64,000 nt of DNA from Stenotrophomonas maltophilia (GTDB taxonomy: Bacteria; Pseudomonadota; Gammaproteobacteria; Xanthomonadales; Xanthomonadaceae). The position numbers and the translations under genes were made by a program. The notes below the pieces were generated by a model, which was not told where the DNA came from, did no database searches, and saw nothing but the letters and a program-made list of their open reading frames with translations. Location of the stretch: positions 173,420 through 237,419 of the forward strand of contig DEZI01000030.1 of assembly GCA_002364755.1 (NCBI GenBank), in the 5' to 3' direction. Of this stretch, positions 23,988 through 32,455 are shown one piece after another (positions within the stretch are counted from its first letter, which is position 1; every line of letters starts with the position of its first letter).

Positions 23988-25955
23988 CTACCCCCACACC
24001 GTCAGCACCACATCCCCCGTGGCCGGGTTTCGCTCGACCCGGCGCACCAGCACCGGCTTGCCATCGGCAAGGCCATACCTGCCGTAGGTCAGCCGGCCAA
24101 CCTGCCCAGGCAGCGGCGCCAGCTGTTGGTCACCTCGAACAGTGACCTGGTAGAAGAACCGCTGCTGCCGGTAGATGGCCACCACCCTGTCGATCTCGGC
24201 CTGCGCATCGGTCGCGTTCCAGAACAGGGAAATGACGGGGTCGGCCGCATCGGCGCGGCGGTAGTGCGCATCCAGCGGACCGGCGGCGTACACCTGGCCG
24301 CGGTACAGCGCGGTCAGCTCGTCCCGCCTCGCCTGCGGTACATCCACCACGTCGGTCACCAGATCCGAAGCCCCAAGAGCTTGAGCGTTGGGCCGGTAGG
24401 CCATCCGCCGCGTCAGGTTTGGCGCGTCATCGGGCACGCCCACCAGGTCCGAAGACATGTCGGCCTCGGAAAGATCGAAAGCCATCTGGCCGGCGTAGGT
24501 CTCCGGTGCCACCACGCGGACGAACCGCAGCACGCCGGTAGCGTCCTGGTAACAGCCCGTGCCGAAGCTGGGCAGCATGGCGTTCAACGCATCCCGGCCG
24601 GTCACCGCCGCGCCGGCGTAGTACCCGATCCCGGCATAGCCGGTTGCGGTGTCCACGGCCTGGCAGTCCGACAGGGACCATGCGCCACTTCCCAGTCTGC
24701 CCATCACATCAGCGACCGCGGCGGCCAGCGACGCCGGTGCCATGGCGACCCCGATGCTGGACAGGTCGGCAACCACCGGCATCACCGGCGGCGACTTCAT
24801 CAGAAGCTGCTGGCCATCCGGCGAAGCGGTGAACGTATCTGGCTCCATCAGGTCGCCGCGATCCATCACCGCGTTTACGAACACGCGTCCGTCTGCGACG
24901 AACATTGCCGTGGCATCGGAATTACCTGCGACTGCCGGGACACTGGCCACGGCTCCGATCACCACCGGCTGTGGCTTCCATGCGAGAGATTCGACGTTGG
25001 GCAGGAACACGCCGCGGTTGAGGGTCTGCCCCAAGTAGTCGTGGGCGTCGCGCAGATGCAGGGTTTTGCTGCCGTCGTCGTTGATCTCGATCTGATCGAT
25101 CGCGCAGCGGAACACGGGCATCGCGTCGGCGAGCATCCCGGACTCATCCACCATCAGGATCCGCACCGCTTCGACGGAGGCGCCCGACAGCGCAAGAGCA
25201 TCAAGCGCGCCCTCGGCGTCCACCACCACGCACTGTGCCGCCGCAGTCTGCGACACCGAGTCGCCGCCCCAGGGCCAGAAGCTCAACTCCTGCACCAGGT
25301 TGACGCCCTCGGCCACAAGCCCCTCAAACCTGGCATTGGCTGGGGTGTCACCTGGCGCGCTGAGCCAGTCAGCATCGGCCAGCCGGACCGGAGCTACAGC
25401 AACCCCATCCAGCCTCCAGCCGGCGGCGGCCGCTTCGCTTCGCGGCGCCCACTGACCCGCGTTGACTGCCACGCACAGGCCGCCCGCCTTGGTGGCGGCC
25501 AAGCCCGCCGCGAAATGCAGCGGTCCACTCAGCAGCAGATCGCGCTGGTGGACCAGAGCATCGTTCAGGTAGAGCTGCAGGCGGGACGGGCTGCCGAACG
25601 CTACCCGCAGGCCCACGATATCGCCATGGGTGACCAGTGGCAGACCGGTGGCGATGGCTCCCACGCCCTGCAACAAGCGCCCGGTAGCCAGCTCCCAGCC
25701 GATGCCGTTGGCATTCGAACCCGGCGACTGGCTGAGCGATGCAGACGGCGTCACAAACCCCACGACCGCGGCGAGGGCGTCATCGCCCCAGACGGCGAAC
25801 TCCACCCCCACCGTGCCGCTGCCCAGCGCGAAGTCCGAGCGCGCGCACCTGGCGCCGTTGGCGGCGGCGGTTGTCGCGAGGGTCAGCCCTCCGTCGCGGG
25901 CAGCGAGCAGAGGGCCAATGGGGAGCGCAGAGAAGCGCCCGAAGGTATCGGTCAT
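23988..25955 (-). CDS. Large tail protein with concanavalin/SPRY-like N-terminus
   Basis: A 655-residue protein. Residues about 35-175 (VGVEFAVWGDDALAAVVGF, GIGWELATGRLL, VGLRVAFGSPSRLQLYLND) look like a SPRY/concanavalin-type beta sandwich. The remainder (VNAVMDRGD, LSEADMSSDLVGVPDDAPNLTRRM, YGLADGKPVLVRRVER) resembles baseplate or tail-tip proteins of siphoviruses. It starts three bases after the GT stop. It may bind a surface sugar, which is only a suggestion from the sandwich fold. Confidence 0.78.
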   Translation of the reverse strand: MTDTFGRFSALPIGPLLAARDGGLTLATTAAANGARCARSDFALGSGTVGVEFAVWGDDALAAVVGFVTPSASLSQSPGSNANGIGWELATGRLLQGVGAIATGLPLVTHGDIVGLRVAFGSPSRLQLYLNDALVHQRDLLLSGPLHFAAGLAATKAGGLCVAVNAGQWAPRSEAAAAGWRLDGVAVAPVRLADADWLSAPGDTPANARFEGLVAEGVNLVQELSFWPWGGDSVSQTAAAQCVVVDAEGALDALALSGASVEAVRILMVDESGMLADAMPVFRCAIDQIEINDDGSKTLHLRDAHDYLGQTLNRGVFLPNVESLAWKPQPVVIGAVASVPAVAGNSDATAMFVADGRVFVNAVMDRGDLMEPDTFTASPDGQQLLMKSPPVMPVVADLSSIGVAMAPASLAAAVADVMGRLGSGAWSLSDCQAVDTATGYAGIGYYAGAAVTGRDALNAMLPSFGTGCYQDATGVLRFVRVVAPETYAGQMAFDLSEADMSSDLVGVPDDAPNLTRRMAYRPNAQALGASDLVTDVVDVPQARRDELTALYRGQVYAAGPLDAHYRRADAADPVISLFWNATDAQAEIDRVVAIYRQQRFFYQVTVRGDQQLAPLPGQVGRLTYGRYGLADGKPVLVRRVERNPATGDVVLTVWG

Positions 25956-25957
25956 GT

Positions 25958-26625
25958 CTATCCCAGTCGATCGAACCAGTCCTGTGCCTCGTCCTCCTCG
26001 GAACGCGGTACGAGGGTTTCCAGGTACTCCTGAAAGGAGCGCTTGGTGCCGCCTTGGCTGTGTGAGGCGGTGATGTACGCAGCGAAGGCAGCGGGCTTGA
26101 TGTGCAGGCTTACAGGGTCGATGGGATTCCGCTTATGGAACTCCCACCATTCCAGAAACTCCCGGCGTGACATGCTCGCCTGCAGCTCCGACACCGTGCG
26201 ATGCAGGTGGCCGGCGAGGACCTTCCAGAACCATTCCTCGCCGCGCTGTCTTAGCCGTTTCCCGCGTCGGCCTGGGCTTGGGCAGCATCCTCGCCGAAGC
26301 CGGAATGCTTCATCGCCACGCGCTGCAGCTCGGCGGCAACCAGCGGCTTGAGCTGTGCGGCCTGCTCCACGTTCATGACGGGCTTGCCGTCCTCGTCGCA
26401 AATGGTCGCTGCGATCAGCTTGGCGCGGTCGCCTTCGCCCCACAGCTTGCGGAACTCCGCATCCGGCAGCTCGCGAACATGGAACTGCGCCTTGGCACCA
26501 TTGGGCAAGGTGATCGTGTCGGCGCGAACGTCCTTGGACGCGAACATGCCCAGGTTGGTGAACGACTGCAGGAGGCTCACGGGCTGCTGCGGTTTGGTCT
26601 CGGGGGTGTCGCTGGTCTTGCTCAT
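25958..26625 (-). CDS. Tail assembly chaperone GT (made by -1 frameshift)
   Basis: The fusion product of the G frame and the T frame, about 222 residues. Ribosomes that slip back one base at GGGAAAC (26263-26257) leave the G frame after Asn123 and continue RLRQRGEEWFWKVLAG to the stop at 25958. The T part contains REFLEWWEFHKRNPIDP and AAYITASHS, the usual pattern of phage T domains. GT binds the tape measure and recruits the tube protein during tail assembly, as in lambda. The T frame has no good start of its own. Confidence 0.88.
26251..26625 (-). CDS. Tail assembly chaperone G
   Basis: A 124-residue protein beginning MSKTSDTPETKPQQ, with AAGGAAA before the ATG at 26625. It contains FASKDVRADTITLPNGAKAQFHVRELP and DEDGKPVMNVEQ, typical of phage G-type chaperones. 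It is the main product; the longer GT arises by frameshifting near its end. It lies between the tail tube gene and the large tail proteins, as in lambda. Confidence 0.88.
   Translation of the reverse strand: MSKTSDTPETKPQQPVSLLQSFTNLGMFASKDVRADTITLPNGAKAQFHVRELPDAEFRKLWGEGDRAKLIAATICDEDGKPVMNVEQAAQLKPLVAAELQRVAMKHSGFGEDAAQAQADAGNG
26257..26263 (-). other. -1 ribosomal frameshift site GGGAAAC
   Basis: A perfect X-XXY-YYZ heptamer, G GGA AAC in the G frame, two codons before the G stop (GGC TAA). Slipping gives GGG AAA, then CGG CTA AGA. It is nearly identical to the lambda GGGAAAG site at the same place in the gene pair. Confidence 0.9.
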
Positions 26626-26751
26626 TGGCCGTTTCCTTGAATGGCGACAGGGCACGCGGGCCGCGCACGGCTAACACGCGGAGGATCCGCGCGCCCTGCC
26701 AAAACGAAGGCTCACCGAAGTGGGCCGAAAGAGACAGCGCCGTTGTTGCGG

Positions 26752-27225
26752 TCAGGGCGTCGGGCGGTGCGTTTCGACTGCGCCGGAGCCACGGATGGTC
26801 ATGGTGGCCTTCCAAACATCGTTGTCGGCCACCGTCACCGCGAAGTTCTGCACGAAGCCATTAAACTGCTTCGACACAACCGTCGTCGGCGGGGTGATGA
26901 CACCATCGACCGCCACCGGCTTGGCCGCGCCCGCCGTTTCGCTGGCCGGCGCGGTGACCAGGAAGTTGACCACCGCGCCAGTGCGGTGCAGTTCCTCCAG
27001 CGCCTCGGAATCGACGGAGTCATAGATCACCTCGATGCTCGTGCTGCCGGTCGCCTTGCGACCAGCGACGAACTGATCCCAGTCGTCATCGAAGTCCGAG
27101 ATATCAATTTCCGACGCCTGGCCATCAGGGAAGCCGACCGAACGGACACGGGTCACCTTGATGACCTCCGCCGCGCCGATGGCGATGAACAGCTGGGTGT
27201 GCTTCGACTTGAGTACCTGTCCCAT
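26752..27225 (-). CDS. Major tail (tube) protein
   Basis: A 157-residue phage tail tube protein (MGQVLKSKHTQLFIAIGA). The pattern VTRVRSVGFPDGQASEIDISDFDDDWDQ followed by GSTSIEVIYDS matches lambda V-like tube subunits, which stack into the tail channel. It stands between the tail completion protein and G/GT as expected. Confidence 0.85.
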   Translation of the reverse strand: MGQVLKSKHTQLFIAIGAAEVIKVTRVRSVGFPDGQASEIDISDFDDDWDQFVAGRKATGSTSIEVIYDSVDSEALEELHRTGAVVNFLVTAPASETAGAAKPVAVDGVITPPTTVVSKQFNGFVQNFAVTVADNDVWKATMTIRGSGAVETHRPTP

Positions 27226-27261
27226 AGGGATTTCCTTGCGTTGTGCCCGTCGCCGGGCATG

Positions 27262-27281
27262 AAAAAAGCCCCTTGCGGGGC
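27262..27281 (-). terminator. Intrinsic terminator before the tail tube gene
   Basis: On the minus strand GCCCC-GCAA-GGGGC is followed by six T. It lies in the 78-base gap between the tail completion gene and the tube gene. Confidence 0.85.
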
Positions 27282-27303
27282 CGGTGTATTGCCGTTGTCT
27301 GGA

Positions 27304-27666
27304 TCAGCGCAGCTGCAGCAGCCGCACGTCGAATGAAATGCCCATTGCGTCGGTGTCATCGCTGTCGGGCGTGGGGTTGTGCGACTCGATGCTGCCCACG
27401 CGCTCGATCACATCCCGGATGGCGACGGCAACGCCGTTGGCCTGGCTGAGGCTCTCGCCCCAAACGGTCAAGCGGACCCGCCAGCCGTCCGCTGGCGGCG
27501 GCTCAGAAAGCATCGCGGTGGGCGAGCCACCGACAACTTCCCACGTCGCGCACGGGAGCGGCGTGTCTTGGGGCGCGCTGCCCAGGAACAAGCGGGCGGG
27601 GTCGCCGAGCACCTGCCGGACCGTCGCATCGTCTTCCAGCAGCGATTGGATCAGGGGAACCATCAT
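27304..27666 (-). CDS. Tail completion protein (DUF3168-like)
   Basis: A 120-residue protein with the pattern of DUF3168/gp17-type tail terminator proteins: N-terminal helix (VPLIQSLLEDDATVRQVLG), P.CATWEVVGG, a VRLTVWGESLSQA strand-helix and a C-terminal SFDVRLL strand. It caps the tail tube at the head end. It overlaps the HK97 gp10-like gene by four bases. Confidence 0.82.
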   Translation of the reverse strand: MMVPLIQSLLEDDATVRQVLGDPARLFLGSAPQDTPLPCATWEVVGGSPTAMLSEPPPADGWRVRLTVWGESLSQANGVAVAIRDVIERVGSIESHNPTPDSDDTDAMGISFDVRLLQLR

Positions 27667-28166
27667 CGCCAGCCATCCTTCTTCAGCTGCTTGTCCAGCG
27701 CCGCCCAGGTTTCATTGATGATCACCTGTGCCGCTTCCGGTCCCTTGGTCTCACCGGCGGGCGTGAGGAAGGGAGAGGCCCGCATGTTCTTGGTGCCAAA
27801 CTCCACGAATCGCCAGTAATAGGCCCACCCAGACTCCTCGTAGACCTTCCCAACGCGACCACGGCGCCGGTTGCGCTTGGTGTTGGCGTACTTCCGGCGG
27901 CGACCAGTCTTAACGCCTACGGTGAAGTACTCGCCGCCTTGGCCTACACCTGCGCGCTGTCGGCTCTTGGAGTTGGCCCGACGGGTAACAATCTGAGACG
28001 CCATGAAGCCCGTTGCTTTCGGCGCCCGGCGCCTGGCATCGTCCCGGATGGCATTGCCACCCTTGCGCATGCCGGCTTGGACCGCCCTGCCCTGGATGGC
28101 CTTGGGGGCCTCCCTCAGCGAGCGCAGGAGGCCATCCAGCCCCTGAATAGACACTTGCTCAGCCAT
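27663..28166 (-). CDS. HK97 gp10-like tail-completion protein
   Basis: A 167-residue basic protein with the HK97 gp10 pattern: GLDGLLRSLREAPKAIQG, AGMRKGGNAIRDDARRRAPKATG, YYWRFVEFGTKNMRASPFL, then a helical end. This family sits at the head-tail junction and helps close the tail. The order connector, head closure, gp10, DUF3168 is the classic one. Confidence 0.88.
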   Translation of the reverse strand: MAEQVSIQGLDGLLRSLREAPKAIQGRAVQAGMRKGGNAIRDDARRRAPKATGFMASQIVTRRANSKSRQRAGVGQGGEYFTVGVKTGRRRKYANTKRNRRRGRVGKVYEESGWAYYWRFVEFGTKNMRASPFLTPAGETKGPEAAQVIINETWAALDKQLKKDGWR

Positions 28167-28494
28167 TGCCCAACCCCGCTACGGCGATGATCGTCATCTC
28201 ACTACCGTCGTTGCTCGGTGCAATGCTCTTAATCGCATAAGGCTTGCCCCGCTCAACAATGCGCCAAGTGGACTCGACATGTCGCGGGAGCATGTCCCAC
28301 CGAACCTGCTCACGATACCGCTCGGCACCGGCGGCGATCGCTTCCGCCGTAGCACTAAGCTGATTGGTCTTCTTCGCCCACGCCTCGGCGACAAACTCCC
28401 AGCCTTTCTTGGCCGGTCCGCCCAATGGATCCCTTACTTCGATGGGCCGCTCGAAGCGGATCAGGTGGCGGCGTTGGCCTGCTGAAGTAACCAT
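28159..28494 (-). CDS. Phage head closure protein
   Basis: A 111-residue protein of the head-tail joining (SPP1 gp16/HK97 gp9-like) family: AGQRRHLIRFERPIEVRDPLGG, EFVAEAWAKK, WRIVERGKPYAIKSI. Its ATG overlaps the upstream stop in TGATG, so translation is coupled; AGGAAG lies nine bases before the ATG. It closes the portal after DNA packaging. Confidence 0.88.
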   Translation of the reverse strand: MVTSAGQRRHLIRFERPIEVRDPLGGPAKKGWEFVAEAWAKKTNQLSATAEAIAAGAERYREQVRWDMLPRHVESTWRIVERGKPYAIKSIAPSNDGSEMTIIAVAGLGNG

Positions 28495-28796
28495 CAGAAT
28501 CGCTTCCTGTACCAAAGAAGTCGCGACACCCCGAGCGCAATCTCCGAGGTCAGCTCACCCAGGGCACTGCGGTTCTCCGCCCAGCTGCCAACCATCAATA
28601 GAACCGCCTGGTGCACGTCCGCCGTGAGTGCCATCTCTTCTTCGCTGGCCGGCTCACCCTCAACCAGACGGCGATCACAGTGCATCTGCACATGCACGAG
28701 GGCCGCGTCAATGTACGTCTGCAGAAGCGCGTCGCTGATCTCATCGACAACGCGGCACTGTTCGCGCACAAGCGCGAGGTCGAGGGTGATTGCCAT
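28494..28796 (-). CDS. Head-tail connector protein (gp6-like)
   Basis: A 100-residue helical protein of the phage gp6-like adaptor family: LVREQCRVVDEISDALLQTYIDAALVHV near the start, then MALTADVHQAVLLMVGSWAENR and a C-terminal SRLLWYRKRF, the characteristic end. It binds the portal ring as adaptor. Confidence 0.88.
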   Translation of the reverse strand: MAITLDLALVREQCRVVDEISDALLQTYIDAALVHVQMHCDRRLVEGEPASEEEMALTADVHQAVLLMVGSWAENRSALGELTSEIALGVSRLLWYRKRF

Positions 28797-29281
28797 TACG
28801 CGGGATCCTTCTTCTGGGATTCAGCCAGAACGGCTGCCAGCCGATCAGCACCCCAGCGCCGGTCGAACTCGACGCCGGCTGCCTCGAGCTGCTGGATCAG
28901 GAGCGCCTTCTTGTCGGCACCGCCCTGATCAGAACTGTTCGGAGTACCTGCGGCGGGCTCGGCAGCGGCTCGGGCCACTGCAGCGCCGTCAGGCGCACCG
29001 CCACTGGGGATCAGCTCACCTGCGGAGCCTGTGGCTTGGTCGGTACTTGTGGGTCCGACCGCGCCTTCGTCCTTGCCCGCCTTCAACTCGCTTGGCTGGG
29101 CCGGCTTCGTCTCCTGCGGTGCCGCACCTTCGTGGACCTGTACCGCCAGGCCCTTGCCGATCAGCGCGTGTCCGTACTCCGGATCCACGCCGTCGAACAC
29201 GTCGCCAGCCTTCACATCGGCAGAATCGGCGTTGAGCTTCGGGGCGTCGCCGCGGAAGCCCCACTCGACTTTGATCTTCAT
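28796..29281 (-). CDS. Capsid-adjacent hypothetical protein with HeH/SAP-like end
   Basis: A 161-residue protein with a small folded N-terminus (MKIKVEWGFRGDAP..ADVKAGDVFDGVDP), a Pro/Ala/Gly/Ser-rich disordered middle, and a C-terminal helix-extended-helix motif (LEAAGVEFDRRWGADRLAAVL) like that in phage HeH domains. It stands between capsid and connector, where a capsid decoration or DNA-associated protein is often found. Its stop overlaps the next start. Confidence 0.7.
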   Translation of the reverse strand: MKIKVEWGFRGDAPKLNADSADVKAGDVFDGVDPEYGHALIGKGLAVQVHEGAAPQETKPAQPSELKAGKDEGAVGPTSTDQATGSAGELIPSGGAPDGAAVARAAAEPAAGTPNSSDQGGADKKALLIQQLEAAGVEFDRRWGADRLAAVLAESQKKDPA

Positions 29282-29300
29282 GTTCCTGCTCCTTATCGAA

Positions 29301-29328
29301 AGAAAGAGGCCGGCGCGCAGCCGGCCTC
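29301..29328 (-). terminator. Intrinsic terminator after the capsid gene
   Basis: On the minus strand GAGGCCGGC/GCCGGCCTC with a five-base loop is followed by TTTCTTT. A strong stem directly after the major capsid gene would raise capsid mRNA relative to downstream messages. Confidence 0.75.
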
Positions 29329-29347
29329 GTTCGGGATCAGCTCGCTA

Positions 29348-30559
29348 TCACGCCTGCGGCTTGAAGCGGCCCTTCACGAATGCCTCGATGCGGCGCTTAG
29401 CCAGACCCAGGCGCTCTTCGACCAGCAACACGCGCTGGTTTTTCACGAAGTCGTCGTTGATCAGGCCGACCTTGAACAGGAAGCTCATGCGGTCGTAGAT
29501 CGTGGCGCCGCGCTGGAAGTTCGCGACAAGGAACTCGCCACCGGTGGTGGTGCCGTCGCCTTCGTCCATGCTGTCCGAGGCAACCACCGGCCGGCCCCAC
29601 AGGATCGGGGTCACGAAGCCCTGCAGGTTGGCGAACAGGTAGCGGTTCTGGCTGTCCTTCTCCAGCTCGATGTTCATCCAGTCCAGCTCGGTCATCACCG
29701 TGGCGTCGGCCGACAGCTTCGACTGCTTGCGCACCTGGTAGATCGCGCGGCGGACGGTATCGATCGAGGTGTCGTTCGCCTTCGAAAGATCGGCATCGAA
29801 CACCGTGGCGTCGGTCATCAGACCGGGCAGGTTGTTGCCCAGGCCGTCACCCTTCAGGATCTGGGCTTCTTCTTCCAGCTTCAGGTCGTAACGCAGCAGC
29901 TGCTGCAGGTAGCCGTACATCTGCGGCACATCGTCCAGCGCTTCGTCGGTGACCGGAATCCAGACGGCCAGCTTCTTCACCAGGTCGGTCTTCTGCTCGA
30001 AGGTGACGTTGCTCTGCGGCTTGGCCGTGCCTTCACCGACCGGGCCGGCACCGCGGGTGTGTAGCTTCTCGCGGAAGTAGGTGTAGCTCTGGCCGGTGAC
30101 GGAGATCGACGGGATCAGGTCGCGGATGCGCAGTTCCTGTCGGATGCCCGGCTGGATGGTCGGGTCATAGTTCGGCACGACGAGGCCGGCGCTGGTGACA
30201 GCCTTGGTTTCCTGCATGGACGCCAGTTCGTCCTTCTTGATCTCGATCTCCGCAGCCGACTTCTCGCGGCCGATCAGCGACTTGTACTCGTCGTTGCCCT
30301 TGATGAAATCGATGAAGCCCTTCTTCGTGCCGGGCTGGTTGCCCAGGCCGATGCCCTTTTCTTCCATCTTCAGGACTTTGTCGACCACCTTCTGAATTTC
30401 GTCGGTAGCGGTCTGGATCTGCTTTTTCAGGTCGGTGGTGACCTGGTTGCCCTTTTCGATCTCGGCCGAGGCACTGTCGTACTTCTTCTGCAGGCCGGCG
30501 AAGCCGTCCTTCAGCTGCTTCTCCAGGCCCTCACGGATATCGCTGATGTTCTCGCTCAT
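29348..30559 (-). CDS. Major capsid protein (HK97 fold)
   Basis: A 403-residue HK97-type capsid protein. Residues 1-105 form a charged coiled-coil delta/scaffold region. The mature part begins near GKGNDEY/TKAVTSAG and carries RDLIPSISVTG, WIPVTDEALDDVPQM, ILKGDG, and the C-terminal WGRPVVASDSMDEG and ATIYDRMSFLFKVG. The protease encoded upstream would remove the N-terminal part. The order protease-capsid with a four-base overlap is standard. Confidence 0.94.
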   Translation of the reverse strand: MSENISDIREGLEKQLKDGFAGLQKKYDSASAEIEKGNQVTTDLKKQIQTATDEIQKVVDKVLKMEEKGIGLGNQPGTKKGFIDFIKGNDEYKSLIGREKSAAEIEIKKDELASMQETKAVTSAGLVVPNYDPTIQPGIRQELRIRDLIPSISVTGQSYTYFREKLHTRGAGPVGEGTAKPQSNVTFEQKTDLVKKLAVWIPVTDEALDDVPQMYGYLQQLLRYDLKLEEEAQILKGDGLGNNLPGLMTDATVFDADLSKANDTSIDTVRRAIYQVRKQSKLSADATVMTELDWMNIELEKDSQNRYLFANLQGFVTPILWGRPVVASDSMDEGDGTTTGGEFLVANFQRGATIYDRMSFLFKVGLINDDFVKNQRVLLVEERLGLAKRRIEAFVKGRFKPQA

Positions 30560-31203
30560 TGGTGCATTCCTTTGAAAATGGATTCGATGGATGTGCCGAG
30601 TTGCTGCAGCTGCTTCACGGTCTCCGTGTCCCCAATGCCACCGTCACGGTGGATCGCGGGAAAGCCGAGCGAGGCGACGGCCGCCGCCTCTTTCTGGGAC
30701 AGCCCCATGCGCTCGCGCAGGGCCGATTCGAAGGCACGAACGTCGGACTTGACGCTCATCACCTGTGCTTCCGGGTTCATGCCGAAGGGGACAACCGACG
30801 CCTCCCACAGTTCGGCCTTCTTGATGACGCGCACCCGCCGTCCCTCGCGGGTTTCCATCGCGTCCTCCAGAGTGTTGAAGCCGACTGACATCTCGTCCAG
30901 GGTGCCGGCCTTCATCAGCTCGTAGGCGTCCTTGGCGTAGCTGACGTTGAGGTTGACCTTTCCCTTCAAGTGCAGGCCGTTGCCGTCCTGTTTAAACTCG
31001 GCATCGCCGATCAGCCGGGTCAGGTTGTGGTACAGCGCCAGGCGCAGTCGGCCAGTCCGAGTCGTCTTCACCTTGACGAAGGCGCCCGGGAGGATCAGGT
31101 CCTCGCCGAGATCCACGTTGTTGAACACCGAGGCATAGCCCTCGAAGTTGCCGGCATCGTCTGCCGCCTTTACCTCGAACGGGCAGGAATACTTGCTAAG
31201 CAT
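30556..31203 (-). CDS. HK97 family prohead protease
   Basis: A 215-residue serine protease that cleaves the capsid delta region during maturation. The family marks are FEGYASVFNNVDLGEDLILPGAF, LYHNLT with catalytic His59 and DEMSVGF with catalytic Ser106, then KAELWEASVVPFGMNPEA. Its stop overlaps the capsid start by four bases. Confidence 0.94.
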   Translation of the reverse strand: MLSKYSCPFEVKAADDAGNFEGYASVFNNVDLGEDLILPGAFVKVKTTRTGRLRLALYHNLTRLIGDAEFKQDGNGLHLKGKVNLNVSYAKDAYELMKAGTLDEMSVGFNTLEDAMETREGRRVRVIKKAELWEASVVPFGMNPEAQVMSVKSDVRAFESALRERMGLSQKEAAAVASLGFPAIHRDGGIGDTETVKQLQQLGTSIESIFKGMHQ

Positions 31204-32455
31204 TGGCGGGATCTCCCGTTGAGTCGTCGTTACTGGAATCGGGCTTGTTGCTAGTCCAGCGTGTGACCTGGTTGTATTGCTCGCCTTCCAGCACAGGCAG
31301 GTTTTCCTTCACCCGAACCTCGTTGATGGTCATCCAGCCAGAGCCGCCGGAGCCGCCAAGGGCCGTCTTGTAGTAGGTAGAACGGGCGCCGCTGTCGGCC
31401 CGCAGGAGGCCCTCCACGACGGCCTCCACGAACATGTCGCCATCAGCGAACAACTTGTCGTTGATCTCGCTCTCGATGGCGTCGAGGTAGGGCTTCAGGC
31501 CGAAGGTGACAAAGCCGCTGGTTTGCTGCTCCAGATTGGAGCCAAGCACCGACGTGGAGCGAGCGCGGTTCGTCAGGTACAGCGGAACGCCCCAGATGCC
31601 GGCGAGCGCCTCCTCCTGGAACTGCTGCGATTCGATGAACTGGCTGTCTTTCTGGGTCAGTCCGGCCGGCGTGATCGTAGGCCCGCCCTGCAAGATGGCC
31701 ATCTTGCCGAGGTCGTCCACATCGCCCTGACGGATATCCGGCAGCTTCGCTTTGATTTGCGCTTGCTGTTCCTTGGTCAGGAATCCGGGATAGATGATGT
31801 ATCCGCCCGTGAAGCCACCCTTGCGCATGAAGCGCGCTGACCAGTCCTGCGCAGCGCGCGCCAGGCCAATGGTTTCGGCTTGGTACTCGACTGGTGACAG
31901 GCCAGCGATGCCGTCTGGGCTGAACAGCTTAAAGTGCAGCATGTTCTGCGGCGAGATCGGCGTTTCGCTGCCGTTGATCGTCGCCCAGTAGACCAGGCCG
32001 TCGTCGGTGTCGATGCGGACACTATCCACCGCCACAGGAATCAGGCCGATCCATCCACCATCGTCGTCACGTTGGATGATGGCGAAGGCGTTGCCGCGCA
32101 GCGCCATGTTCACCACGACCGCCTTGATCAGGTCCAGCCACTTGATGTACGGGTTCGGCTTACTCAGCAGGCGAAGCAGACGGCGCCTCTGCGGGCTACT
32201 GCCCCCGACCAGCTGGCGGAGCCCGCCCGCATCTTCGTAGAGCTTCCAGGGCAGACCTGCAGCGGACTCGGACAGAACCTTGACGCAGGACCAGACGATG
32301 CTGACCGTCAGGGCCTTCTTGGGCGTCACCCGAACGCCCGCCTTCGTGCCGCGGCCACCGGTGGATAGGTCGACTTCGACGTAGCTGCCCGTAGCAGGAT
32401 CGTCGTACCCGAAGAACCGCCAGCTCAGCGGGTTGTACCAGCGAAAGGTTGTCAT
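31196..32455 (-). CDS. Portal protein (HK97 family)
   Basis: A 419-residue portal subunit. The HK97-portal pattern is clear: SIVWSCVKVLSESAAGLPWKLY, NPYIKWLDLIKAVVVNMALRGNAFAI, HFKLFSPDGIAGLSPVEY, LAGIWGVPLYL and GGSGWMTINEVRVKENLPVLEG near the end. It forms the dodecameric ring for DNA entry. It overlaps both neighbours by a few bases. Confidence 0.94.
   Translation of the reverse strand: MTTFRWYNPLSWRFFGYDDPATGSYVEVDLSTGGRGTKAGVRVTPKKALTVSIVWSCVKVLSESAAGLPWKLYEDAGGLRQLVGGSSPQRRRLLRLLSKPNPYIKWLDLIKAVVVNMALRGNAFAIIQRDDDGGWIGLIPVAVDSVRIDTDDGLVYWATINGSETPISPQNMLHFKLFSPDGIAGLSPVEYQAETIGLARAAQDWSARFMRKGGFTGGYIIYPGFLTKEQQAQIKAKLPDIRQGDVDDLGKMAILQGGPTITPAGLTQKDSQFIESQQFQEEALAGIWGVPLYLTNRARSTSVLGSNLEQQTSGFVTFGLKPYLDAIESEINDKLFADGDMFVEAVVEGLLRADSGARSTYYKTALGGSGGSGWMTINEVRVKENLPVLEGEQYNQVTRWTSNKPDSSNDDSTGDPANA

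Noticed and set aside
26264..26815. The upstream half of the 285-residue T frame as a separate long protein
   Set aside because: Before the frameshift site the frame is Arg-rich and non-homologous; the G frame is the real coding one there.
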